The notes under the pieces: model-generated
The model's database searches: none
Told to the model about the DNA's origin: nothing
The model's input: the letters and a program-made list of their open reading frames with translations, nothing else
Assembly: GCA_022706865.1 (NCBI GenBank)
Contig: JAKJBT010000071.1
Coordinates: 1 to 8,692, forward strand
Length of the DNA stretch: 8,692 bases
Direction: 5' to 3'
Origin: Bacillota bacterium
GTDB taxonomy: Bacteria; Bacillota_A; Clostridia; Lutisporales; Lutisporaceae
Translations under genes and position numbers: made by a program
Shown: positions 1-6,185 of the stretch, piece by piece
Position numbering within the stretch: position 1 is the first letter of the stretch
Layout: the number at the start of each line of letters is the position of its first letter

Positions 1-782
1 AAAGGCAGTCCTGTATCGTTCCAGGCAATAAGCCGATTATAATACGGGTTATCCCTTTTCAGCCCTTCCAGCACCAAATCAACTCCATCCGGATTTACCA
101 TAGGCATAATATAAATACTGCCCCTGTTCCAAAGGTCACGTATATTATAGCCTTGGATACTGGAATTCCTTGCATATCCCCGGGCATAATTCTCAATAAA
201 TTTCATAAGCAGCGGAGCCGTAATCCATTCAAGTGCATGGTGTGCACCGTTATAAAAAACTTCCGAAGGCCCATTGCCCAGTTTTATATAATAAAGGTTT
301 TTTCCAAGGACACTTCTTCCCGCAATACCCACTTGAATAAAGGGATATCTTGCTTTGAGTCCTCTTATGTCCCTGTCCATTATCTCATATGTATAATCGA
401 TATCGGTAAAAACCACATCAATACCATAGGGAACTGTGATTACCTGCCCTACTCTGAGGTTCCCGGGATCAATTCCCGGGTTGGCCGTCATTACAGCATT
501 CAAAGAAGTGTAATACTTTCGGGATATATTGTAAAGAGTATCCCCCTGCCGTATGGTATAGGTGTCATAACCAATCAGAAATCTCTCAAACCTGCTCCAG
601 GTAGCAGGGCCTACAACTCCGTCGGGTTCAAGTCCGTTATCCAGCTGAAATTCCCTTACCGCTTCACGGGTAACCTGTCCAAAGATTCCGTCTACCGGCC
701 CCGGATTATATCCGATTCTTATTAACAGGCTTTGTATAAGCTTTACTGCAGGGCCCCTGGAGCCCAATGTCAATATTTCCAT
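1..782 (-). CDS. Peptidoglycan-binding/LysM/M14 zinc peptidase (gamma-D-glutamyl-diaminoacid endopeptidase type), C-terminus cut by window
   Basis: Only the first 260 residues are in the window; the end lies beyond base 1. Residues 4-68 form a PG_binding_1 domain (LGSRGPAVKLIQ, then DGIFGQVTREAVREFQ and DGVVGPATW). Residues 74-118 form a LysM domain (YTIRQGDTLYNISRKY, NPGIDPGNLRVGQVITVP). From about residue 125 a peptidase M14 domain starts: GAHHALEW at 179-186 supplies the HxxE zinc ligands (H182, E185), and MPMVNPDGVD at 226-235 is the conserved block that follows. The third zinc ligand and the catalytic glutamate would lie outside the window. Family knowledge: such proteins cleave the gamma-D-Glu-diaminopimelate bond in cell-wall peptides during sporulation, germination or muropeptide recycling. 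No signal peptide is seen, as in the Bacillus sphaericus ENP1 type, so action in the cytoplasm or spore is likely (inference). The start at 782 has AGGAGG at 795-790. It follows apbE by 74 bases with no clear terminator between, so read-through is possible. Confidence 0.9.
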   Translation of the reverse strand, partial: MEILTLGSRGPAVKLIQSLLIRIGYNPGPVDGIFGQVTREAVREFQLDNGLEPDGVVGPATWSRFERFLIGYDTYTIRQGDTLYNISRKYYTSLNAVMTANPGIDPGNLRVGQVITVPYGIDVVFTDIDYTYEIMDRDIRGLKARYPFIQVGIAGRSVLGKNLYYIKLGNGPSEVFYNGAHHALEWITAPLLMKFIENYARGYARNSSIQGYNIRDLWNRGSIYIMPMVNPDGVDLVLEGLKRDNPYYNRLIAWNDTGLP

Positions 783-803
783 ATAACCGCCTCCTGCAAG
801 ATT

Positions 804-828
804 GATGAATAATACCATAATATTCATC
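804..828. promoter_or_regulatory. Inverted repeat upstream of the M14 peptidase gene (candidate operator or leader hairpin)
   Basis: GATGAATA and TATTCATC form perfect 8-base arms, extended inward by two more pairs after one T-T mismatch. The centre lies about 34 bases before the start codon at 782. On the minus strand the repeat is followed by ATCTTGCAGG, not a T-run, so it is not a normal intrinsic terminator for apbE. It could be a repressor site or a leader hairpin just upstream of the ribosome binding site. I could not place a convincing promoter in this gap. Confidence 0.4.
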
Positions 829-856
829 GCGAGAGGCAATTGATACAAAAAATACA

Positions 857-1951
857 CTATTCAGCCTTTGAACCGGTCGCTCCATGGCTCTTCATTATCT
901 TTTTCATTCCATCCGTAGCCTCGATCTTCCCATCGGGCATAACCCACACCGCCTCAACGTTGTCAAGGCTTTCCACAAGCTTACGGCTTTTGTCATAAGG
1001 CAGCAGAAATACGGTAGTGGACAAAAAATCTGCAAGCCCGGAATCCTGAGCAACTACCGTAACTGCACGGTAGTACTCCCCGGGCATGAGTGTATCCGGA
1101 TCAATCAAATGATGATAGGTCTTACCTCCAACCACATAATACCTTTGATAATCCCCACTGGTGACTACTGCAGCGTTATTGACAAATATCGTATCCAACA
1201 GGTTCTCTTCAACAGCTGCAAACATTTTGTCCGGATCCTGTATACCTATACCCCAGTAATCACGTAATCCGTCAAGTGGCTTTCCAAGTACGCGGATATT
1301 GCCTCCGGGACTTATGATGCCTGAAGTAAAGCCTTCCGACATAATTTCCTTGGCAACCAGCTCAGTGGCAAAGCCTTTTGCTATGGCTCCGACATCAAGG
1401 CGCATTACCTTATCGGCCAAAAATACCGTACTATTTGCTTCATCCACTATTACTTTATTTATGTCAGTATGATTCCTTGCTTCTTTAAGCTCTTCCAAAG
1501 GAGGCAGCTTAGCATTCACGGGGTCGCCCTCTCCCTGCTCGCGATAATCATGCCATATTGAAAGCACCGCACCCATTGCAATGTTGGTTCGCCCGCCTGT
1601 TTTTGCATGCCATTCCTTCGCAAACAGTATGAGATCTATTATTTCCTTATCCACCTTTACAGGTTTGATTCCTGCATTATCATTTATTGTCTTGATATTA
1701 TTGATACCTTCGTAATCATTATATATGTCATACAGCTTATGCAGTTCTTCAAAACGAGCGCGCATCTTCTCAAAATACTCCATAAATTCCTGCTCGTTTT
1801 TGTTATAGCCCACTACCTGAGTCAGCGTATCAAAAGTTCCGAAAAAGGTGTCACTGTATTTAGTTAATACTATTTCCGGAGTTTTCCCACATCCTGATAA
1901 AACCGATAGCAGAATAACCAATGTAATTACAATAACGGAAGTTTTTTTCAT
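857..1951 (-). CDS. apbE: FAD:protein FMN transferase, ApbE family lipoprotein
   Basis: The 364-residue product has a lipoprotein signal (MKKTSVIVITLVILLSVLSGC, Cys21), so it should be anchored outside the membrane. ApbE hallmarks are present in order: DVGAIAKGFATE at 186-197, SPGGNIRVLG at 214-223, SGDYQRYY at 265-272, HLIDPDTLMPG at 281-291, and ADFLSTTVFLL at 307-317, the region supplying Mg-binding residues in the family. Length is normal. Family knowledge: ApbE splits FAD and joins FMN by a phosphoester bond to a threonine of a target protein, using Mg2+. The start at 1951 is chosen because it begins the signal peptide and has AGGGTG a few bases upstream; the frame stays open to 2050, but that extension runs through a terminator. 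The gene directly upstream encodes a two-domain lipoprotein that is its probable substrate. It has its own promoter at 2012-1983. No Rnf or Nqr genes, the usual ApbE targets, are in the window. Confidence 0.96.
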   Translation of the reverse strand: MKKTSVIVITLVILLSVLSGCGKTPEIVLTKYSDTFFGTFDTLTQVVGYNKNEQEFMEYFEKMRARFEELHKLYDIYNDYEGINNIKTINDNAGIKPVKVDKEIIDLILFAKEWHAKTGGRTNIAMGAVLSIWHDYREQGEGDPVNAKLPPLEELKEARNHTDINKVIVDEANSTVFLADKVMRLDVGAIAKGFATELVAKEIMSEGFTSGIISPGGNIRVLGKPLDGLRDYWGIGIQDPDKMFAAVEENLLDTIFVNNAAVVTSGDYQRYYVVGGKTYHHLIDPDTLMPGEYYRAVTVVAQDSGLADFLSTTVFLLPYDKSRKLVESLDNVEAVWVMPDGKIEATDGMKKIMKSHGATGSKAE

Positions 1952-1982
1952 TCTTATCACCCTTAATTTTATTAGCAAAGCT

Positions 1983-2012
1983 ATTATAGCAAATAATCCA
2001 TGTTTTATGCAA
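1983..2012 (-). promoter_or_regulatory. Sigma-A-like promoter of apbE
   Basis: On the minus strand a perfect TATAAT (1988-1983) is preceded by TGC, giving an extended -10. A weak -35, TTGCAT (2012-2007), lies 18 bases upstream and overlaps the T-run of the preceding terminator. The predicted RNA start is near 1976, giving a leader of about 25 bases with AGGGTG before the ATG at 1951. The close packing suggests apbE is transcribed independently even when the upstream transcript stops. Confidence 0.65.
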
Positions 2013-2044
2013 AAAAAATCCCCCTCCAAATTTGGCGGGGGATT
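2011..2044 (-). terminator. Rho-independent terminator after the two-domain flavoprotein gene
   Basis: On the minus strand AATCCCCC (2044-2037) pairs with GGGGGATT (2024-2017), enclosing CCAAATTTGG, itself a palindrome that can extend the stem past one mismatch. The stem is followed by a run of eight T (2018-2011). It lies 25 bases after the stop codon at 2069, so it ends the lipoprotein transcript and separates it from apbE. Confidence 0.9.
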
Positions 2045-2068
2045 AATCATCCTAATTATTTATACGCC

Positions 2069-3184
2069 TTATTTTGCGTTTGCATAACCTTCCGCAACTG
2101 CTGCAATATAATCCTGAACAGATACGGTAACAGATGATGTAAGCTCAGGAACGTCAGGAACTGCAGGATGTGATGCGTCCTTGTTCTTTGTCTTCATAGC
2201 CTTTATTTCGTCAACAGTCTTGCCAACCATCCACTGTCCAAGGGCGTCAGCCTGCTGATACCATTCCTTGCCTATCGATGAAGCCTTGATCATTCCATAG
2301 CCTTCTTTAAGCTCTACCTTTGTCGGATATTCAGCTGCCTTATCTGCAGTTACTTTACCGGCATTGTCAAAAGTAATCTTAGTCTGTGCATTGTCTATGA
2401 TAGTTCCAACAACCTTGCCGTCTTTGTCAAAGGCAGTAGCTGCCATGACTGTATCAACCTGGGCGAAGGGAAGGACTTCTTTGCCTTCTGCATCTTTTCC
2501 AAGCCCCTTTGATTTACCTGTTGTTATTACATGTCCAAGTCCAACCTTTTCACCGCCTGCTACATCGACAGCAGTTTCATAAGCTTCTGCAACTGCTGCA
2601 ATGTATTCCTGTACAGATACGGTAACAGATGATGTAAGCTCAGGAATGTCAGGAACTGCAGGATGTGATGCATCCTTGTTCTTTGTCTTCATAGCCTTTA
2701 TTTCATCAACAGTCTTGCCAACCATCCACTGTCCAAGGGCGTCAGCCTGCTGATACCATTCTTTGCCTATTGATGAAGCCTTAATCATTCCATATTCTTC
2801 TTTAAGTTCTACCTTTGTCTTGCCTTCAGCTTTTATATCAGATGTAACCTGAAGAGCTGCATCAAAAGTAACCTTAGTCTGTGCATTGTCTATAGTCACT
2901 GAAACAACTTTTCCATCCTTGTCGAAGCCGACAGCAGCCATAACTGTGTCAACCTGGCCCAAAGGAAGAACTTCTTTGCCTTCTGCATCTTTTCCAAGAT
3001 CCTTTGATTTGGCAATTGTAGTAATATGTCCAAGACCTAATTTAACAATACTTCCGTTTTCTGCTGCGGGTGCTGCAGGTGCTGCCGGAGCTGCAGGTTC
3101 TGCCGGTGCTGCGGGTGCTGAACATCCAGCCAGTACTGAAAGTGCTAATGTCAGTACTAAAACGATTGATAATACTTTTTTCAT
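2069..3184 (-). CDS. Surface lipoprotein with two tandem FMN-acceptor-like domains (PplA-like)
   Basis: The 371-residue product has a lipoprotein signal with lipobox VLAGC (Cys21) and a flexible Ala/Pro linker (22-42). Two near-identical domains of 165-residue period follow (about 47-207 and 212-371). Each runs: LGH, GKDAEGKEVLP, VDTVMAA, FDKDGKVV, IDNAQTK, YGMIKASSIGKEWYQQADAL, VGKTVDEIKAMKTKNKDASH, and a final PELTSSVTVSVQ(E/D)YIAAVAE. The last block (T184-V191 and T349-V356) resembles the SGAT-type motif that carries covalent FMN in RnfG/NqrC proteins, followed by the same amphipathic helix; T188 and T353 would be the acceptors (inference by alignment). Family knowledge: Listeria PplA is a two-domain flavinylated lipoprotein used in extracellular electron transfer. 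The neighbour apbE supports flavinylation. The start at 3184 has GGAGGAGG six bases upstream; the gene has its own promoter and terminator. The FMN_bind assignment is by eye; an unrelated repeat lipoprotein is possible. Confidence 0.8.
   Translation of the reverse strand: MKKVLSIVLVLTLALSVLAGCSAPAAPAEPAAPAAPAAPAAENGSIVKLGLGHITTIAKSKDLGKDAEGKEVLPLGQVDTVMAAVGFDKDGKVVSVTIDNAQTKVTFDAALQVTSDIKAEGKTKVELKEEYGMIKASSIGKEWYQQADALGQWMVGKTVDEIKAMKTKNKDASHPAVPDIPELTSSVTVSVQEYIAAVAEAYETAVDVAGGEKVGLGHVITTGKSKGLGKDAEGKEVLPFAQVDTVMAATAFDKDGKVVGTIIDNAQTKITFDNAGKVTADKAAEYPTKVELKEGYGMIKASSIGKEWYQQADALGQWMVGKTVDEIKAMKTKNKDASHPAVPDVPELTSSVTVSVQDYIAAVAEGYANAK
2072..2551 (-). repeat. Second copy of intragenic 495-bp-period repeat (C-terminal domain)
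   Basis: This encodes residues 212-371 of the two-domain lipoprotein and aligns without gaps to bases 2567-3046 at a constant offset of 495. Over roughly 2112-2323 I count about eleven mismatches by eye, most of them at third codon positions, while the 5' half of the domain is more diverged (for example the linker after TFD). Confidence 0.9.
2567..3046 (-). repeat. First copy of intragenic 495-bp-period repeat (N-terminal domain)
   Basis: This encodes residues 47-206 of the lipoprotein and is the partner of 2072-2551. The near identity of DNA as well as protein in the C-terminal half of each domain indicates recent duplication or gene conversion. It is also a place where assembly or recombination could add or remove one domain. 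Confidence 0.9.
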
Positions 3185-3227
3185 GTTTCCTCCTCCAAAT
3201 TGTTTGTTAAATATTTATTACTATTTC

Positions 3228-3256
3228 ATTCTATCATATTGTGTAAATATTATCAA
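3228..3256 (-). promoter_or_regulatory. Sigma-A-like promoter of the flavoprotein gene
   Basis: On the minus strand TTGATA (3256-3251) and TAGAAT (3233-3228) are 17 bases apart, and TGA before the -10 makes it an extended -10. The predicted start is near 3221, about 37 bases before the ATG at 3184. The heptamer ATTGATA occurs twice (3267-3261 and 3257-3251), one helical turn apart, the second copy overlapping the -35, so it may be a regulator site (inference). Confidence 0.7.
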
Positions 3257-3314
3257 TGTTTATCAATAAAAATTCTTAAAATATTATGATAACCTTTATC
3301 GCGGTAATTTAAAC

Positions 3315-3343
3315 AAAAAAAATGCGTCTGCGACGCATTTTTT
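3315..3343 (-). terminator. Rho-independent terminator after mscL
   Basis: AAAAAATGCGTC and GACGCATTTTTT form a perfect 12-base stem around the three-base loop TGC/GCA. On the minus strand it ends in eight T and starts 16 bases after the mscL stop codon at 3359. The symmetry makes it able to work in both directions. Confidence 0.92.
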
Positions 3344-3358
3344 AATCATTCACTTTAA

Positions 3359-3796
3359 TCACTCATTCAAATTTGAAGTGCAATGCGGGCATTTGCTTGC
3401 ATCAATATGTATTTCGCTGAAGCAGTACTTGCAGGACTTTGTCTGAACAGGGGCAGGTTCCTCCTTCTTTTTGGGAATACGGTTTATTTGTTTTATAATT
3501 ATAAATATTGAAAAAGCAACTATTAGAAAGTCTATGATATTGTTAATGAATAATCCGTAATTCAAGGTAGCGACACCTGCTTCCTTGGCTTCCGCCAAGG
3601 TTTTGAAGCTTCCGTCACCCAGGGTTATGAATAAATTGGAAAAGTCCAGCTTCCCAATCAGCAAGCCGACTAAAGGCATTATTATGTCATTAACCAACGA
3701 AGAGACTATTTTCCCGAAGGCTCCGCCGATTATTACACCAACCGCCAAATCTATTACATTTCCCTTCATTGCAAAAGCCTTAAACTCTTTCCACAT
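3359..3796 (-). CDS. mscL: Large-conductance mechanosensitive channel with C-terminal zinc ribbon
   Basis: The 145-residue protein starts [20 protein letters not shown], the classic MscL N-terminus with amphipathic helix S1 and the pore-lining TM1 (about 14-46). A periplasm-side loop (50-77) and TM2 (about 78-103) follow. Family knowledge: MscL is a homopentameric pore that opens under membrane tension to release solutes on osmotic downshock. The usual C-terminal helix is replaced after a charged linker (KKKEEPAP, 109-116) by a zinc ribbon: CKYC at 122-125 and CPHC at 136-139. Such ribbon tails occur in some Firmicutes MscL proteins, with unknown purpose. The ATG at 3796 is preferred over an in-frame GTG at 3814, since AGGAGG (3808-3803) lies six bases before the ATG and inside the longer version. 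The gene has its own promoter and terminator, so it is probably monocistronic. Confidence 0.96.
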   Translation of the reverse strand: MWKEFKAFAMKGNVIDLAVGVIIGGAFGKIVSSLVNDIIMPLVGLLIGKLDFSNLFITLGDGSFKTLAEAKEAGVATLNYGLFINNIIDFLIVAFSIFIIIKQINRIPKKKEEPAPVQTKSCKYCFSEIHIDASKCPHCTSNLNE

Positions 3797-3811
3797 AGAA
3801 ATCCTCCTTTT

Positions 3812-3831
3812 CACATATTACGAATAATGTG
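3812..3831 (-). other. Imperfect inverted repeat in the mscL leader
   Basis: CACAT and ATGTG form the outer arms of an imperfect hairpin with a central TTCG on the minus strand, a few bases upstream of the mscL ribosome binding site. Pairing inside the five outer pairs needs a bulge, so it is weak. It may modulate translation or be chance. Confidence 0.25.
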
Positions 3832-3885
3832 ACGCATTCTTCTTCAAATGTGCAACAGTTCTATCTTTTATTTGATTGTATATTC

Positions 3886-3914
3886 ATTATAACTGTATAT
3901 TCGACATATTTCAA
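3886..3914 (-). promoter_or_regulatory. Sigma-A-like promoter of mscL
   Basis: On the minus strand TTGAAA (3914-3909) and a perfect TATAAT (3891-3886) are spaced by 17 bases. The predicted start is near 3879, leaving a leader of about 83 bases. The -35 begins only nine bases after the thiE stop codon, and no terminator hairpin follows thiE, so read-through from the thi operon may also reach mscL. Confidence 0.75.
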
Positions 3915-3922
3915 AGAAAATA

Positions 3923-4546
3923 TTATATTCCCTTAAGTCTGCGAGCGGCTTCAACAATACTCTCCCTTCCTAAGATTCCTGAGGCCACCGCTATTCCATC
4001 AACTCCCGCAGCTTTAACTGAAGCGGCGTTTTCTATATTTATTCCGCCAATGCCCACTACGGGTACATGTACTGCTTCCTTTATTGCCTTCAATTGGATC
4101 AGTGTAACATGATCGGTATCACTTTTTGTTTTAGTCGGAAACAGTGCACCAACCCCCAGGTAATCTGCCCCTTGTCTTTGAAATTCAAGTGCTTCTTCAA
4201 TGCAATTGGCAGAAGCGCCTATTATTTTACCGTTTCCCATAAGCTTTCTGGCAGCTGCTATGGGCAAATCCTCAGGACCCAGATGCACTCCGTCCGCATC
4301 CACAGCCAATGCTATATCAACCCTATCGTTAATTATAATGGGAATTCCGTATTTCCTCACCAGCTTTTTAACCTTTAAAGCCAGGTTATAATAATCAAAA
4401 GTATTTATATTCTTTTCCCTAAGCTGCACTAATGTCACTCCGCCCTTTATCGCATCCTCAATGCAGCCGGGCAGTTCCTTCCCTCCAAGTACTTTTCTGT
4501 CGGTTATAAGATATAAGGAATAGTTCAACAGTCCTTTATCCGGCAT
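3923..4546 (-). CDS. thiE: Thiamine-phosphate synthase
   Basis: ThiE joins hydroxymethylpyrimidine diphosphate to thiazole phosphate, releasing pyrophosphate and giving thiamine phosphate in the cytoplasm. The 207-residue protein has the normal length and all family signatures: LITDR at 13-17, QLREK at 41-45 (pyrophosphate-binding Q, R, K), IINDRVD at 71-77, DGVHLGPEDLP at 85-95, FPTKTK at 136-141 (substrate-phosphate binding T, T, K), VGIGGI at 164-169 and VASGIL at 187-192. One difference is GPED where GQED is common. The ATG at 4546 is chosen over a GTG at 4555, because the AGAAGG element sits eight bases before the ATG and abuts the GTG. It overlaps the 3' end of thiM by 11 bases, so translation is probably coupled. 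It is the last gene of the TPP-controlled operon. Confidence 0.96.
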   Translation of the reverse strand: MPDKGLLNYSLYLITDRKVLGGKELPGCIEDAIKGGVTLVQLREKNINTFDYYNLALKVKKLVRKYGIPIIINDRVDIALAVDADGVHLGPEDLPIAAARKLMGNGKIIGASANCIEEALEFQRQGADYLGVGALFPTKTKSDTDHVTLIQLKAIKEAVHVPVVGIGGINIENAASVKAAGVDGIAVASGILGRESIVEAARRLKGI

Positions 4547-5372
4547 ACACCACACCTTCTTTCATAAATATATCCTTGTTCAAATTATACATGCTGTCAA
4601 AAAGCCTTACCTTGAACATTCCTATGCCTTCATTCGGCATTAAACATGCATTTGCAAGCTGTCCTGAAATTCCCATAGTCATTGTGCCTCCCACAGCCCC
4701 TGCCAAACAGCTCTCTGTCATGCTGCAGAAAGTGCCGACAAGGGATGAAGTCATACATCCCGCTCCGGTAATTTTTGAAAGCATTTCGTGTCCGTTTTCT
4801 ATTATATAAATGGTGCTTCCGTCTGAAACCAGATCCATCCTGCCTGTGGCAGCAACCACGCAATTTAAATCCTTCGCCAAACCCTGAACTATCCCCGCAG
4901 CATTATCAATATCCCAATTTGAGTCTACTCCGCAAGAACAGAGTTCTTTGCCTGCCAAATACATGATTTCCGAAATGTTCCCCCTGATTACATCGGGCTT
5001 GATATCTGAAAGTATCTTATAGCACATTTCTCTGCGAAAGGAAGTAACTCCGGCACCAACCGGATCAAAAATTACAGGAATCCTTATTTCCTTTGCCTTT
5101 TTGCCTGCCAGCAGCATTGACCTGAAATTATTGTTATCTGGTGTCCCCATATTTAGCACCAATGCTTTTGACATTGCCGCCACCTCTTCAACCTCCGAGG
5201 GGTCCTTTGCCATAATGGGAGAGCCTCCTATTGCAAGCACGGCATTGGCACTGTCATTCATAGTAACATAATTTGTTATATGATGGATTAAAGGCCTGTA
5301 TTCTTTTATCTTTGCCAGCAGCTCCGCTGCTTCTCTTTTAATTTCCAATTCCCGCTCCGCCTCCCTATTCAT
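4536..5372 (-). CDS. thiM: Hydroxyethylthiazole kinase
   Basis: ThiM phosphorylates 4-methyl-5-(2-hydroxyethyl)thiazole with ATP, making the thiazole phosphate used by ThiE. The 278-residue protein carries the family blocks HHITNYVTMNDSANAVLA (30-47) followed by IGGSPIMA (48-55), DPVGAG (103-108), GNISEI (131-136), ATGRMD (175-180) and the anion-hole TGAGCM (202-207), with C206 at the active-site position. The start ATG overlaps the thiD stop by eight bases (ATGAATAG). Only a weak ribosome binding site is visible inside thiD, which fits translational re-initiation after thiD. A highly charged N-terminal stretch (MNREAERELEIKREAAELL) precedes the conserved core and is slightly longer than in some homologues. 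Confidence 0.97.
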   Translation of the reverse strand: MNREAERELEIKREAAELLAKIKEYRPLIHHITNYVTMNDSANAVLAIGGSPIMAKDPSEVEEVAAMSKALVLNMGTPDNNNFRSMLLAGKKAKEIRIPVIFDPVGAGVTSFRREMCYKILSDIKPDVIRGNISEIMYLAGKELCSCGVDSNWDIDNAAGIVQGLAKDLNCVVAATGRMDLVSDGSTIYIIENGHEMLSKITGAGCMTSSLVGTFCSMTESCLAGAVGGTMTMGISGQLANACLMPNEGIGMFKVRLFDSMYNLNKDIFMKEGVVYAG

Positions 5373-6171
5373 CCGTCATACCCGCTTTCTTGTATAACGT
5401 GTAAAAATGATTTGTAGGCCCTACCCCCTTGCCTATGGACAGGGAATTTTCGATTGCAATTGTAATGTACTCCTTTGCCAATGCAACAGCTTCTGCAACA
5501 GAATACCCTTTAGCCAGGTTGGAGGCAATAGCCGCCGAAAGGGTGCAGCCTGTTCCGTGAGTATTCTTAGTGTTAATCCTCTTGCCCTTCAGGCAGCTGA
5601 TTTTGCTGCCGTCAAACAGAATATCCGTTGCATCATCATCAAGATGGCCTCCTTTAATTAGCACATTTTGGGGACCCATTTCAAATATCAGCCTTGAAGC
5701 TTGTTCCATTTCTTCAATACTTCCGATTTTCATTCCGGTAAGTACTTCCGCTTCCGGAATGTTAGGCGTGACAATTGTTGCCAGGGGCACCAAACTTTTG
5801 ATTAATGCTTCCTTTGCCGACTGCTGCAATAGATGATACCCGCTTTTGGAAACCATAACCGGATCCAGGACAATATTTAAAGGCTTATAGTAACGCAGTT
5901 CTTCCCCTATGGCATTTATCGTGCCTATCTGTGAGACCATTCCGATTTTCAAGCCGTCAACCCTTATATCTTCAAATATTGCTTCTATTTGCTTCTCTAT
6001 CAATTCAACTGAAATATCCTGAACTGCCAGGACCCCCTGTGTGTTCTGAGCGGTTACTGCAGTAATAACGCTCATTCCGTAAACCCCGTGGGCGGAAAAG
6101 GTTTTCAGATCCGCCTGGATTCCTGCACCCCCGCAGCTGTCCGAGCCTGCTATGGTCAAAACATTTTTCAT
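5365..6171 (-). CDS. thiD: Bifunctional hydroxymethylpyrimidine kinase/phosphomethylpyrimidine kinase
   Basis: ThiD adds two phosphates in turn to hydroxymethylpyrimidine, giving the diphosphate substrate of ThiE. The 268-residue ribokinase-like protein shows AGSDSCGGAGIQADLKTFSA (8-27, substrate binding), DPVMVSKSG (103-111), TPNIPEAE (135-142), IKGGH (172-176), the anion-hole/catalytic loop NTHGTGCTLSAAIAS (203-217) and GPTNHFY (251-257). Length is standard. The start at 6171 has GGGAGG about seven bases upstream, directly after the thiW stop codon; the intergenic gap is only 14 bases. It overlaps thiM by eight bases downstream. Confidence 0.97.
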   Translation of the reverse strand: MKNVLTIAGSDSCGGAGIQADLKTFSAHGVYGMSVITAVTAQNTQGVLAVQDISVELIEKQIEAIFEDIRVDGLKIGMVSQIGTINAIGEELRYYKPLNIVLDPVMVSKSGYHLLQQSAKEALIKSLVPLATIVTPNIPEAEVLTGMKIGSIEEMEQASRLIFEMGPQNVLIKGGHLDDDATDILFDGSKISCLKGKRINTKNTHGTGCTLSAAIASNLAKGYSVAEAVALAKEYITIAIENSLSIGKGVGPTNHFYTLYKKAGMTDE

Positions 6172-6185
6172 ATCAATTCCTCCCG

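Noticed and set aside
461..480. CCCGGG-ATCAATT-CCCGGG repeat
   Set aside because: It falls inside the LysM domain and is explained by codons for NPGIDPGN, a normal LysM sequence.
153..725. 190-codon open frame on the plus strand
   Set aside because: It lies antisense to the clear PG-binding/LysM/M14 gene, has no ribosome binding site and no recognisable domain.
1952..2050. Longer N-terminus of ApbE
   Set aside because: The extension would run through the terminator and promoter of the preceding intergenic region and would bury the lipoprotein signal peptide.
3060..3120. GCTGC/GGTGCTG-rich short repeats
   Set aside because: They encode the Ala-Pro linker of the lipoprotein; a low-complexity coding stretch, not an independent repeat element or CRISPR.
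3797..3814. GTG start for mscL six codons upstream
   Set aside because: The AGGAGG ribosome binding site lies inside this extension, and MscL proteins normally begin just before the FKxFxMxGNVxDLAVG block.
4547..4555. GTG start for thiE
   Set aside because: The AGAAGG element touches this codon, leaving no spacing; the ATG at 4546 is at normal distance.
4630..4863. 77-codon minus-strand frame inside thiM
   Set aside because: It overlaps the conserved thiM coding sequence in another frame and resembles no protein.
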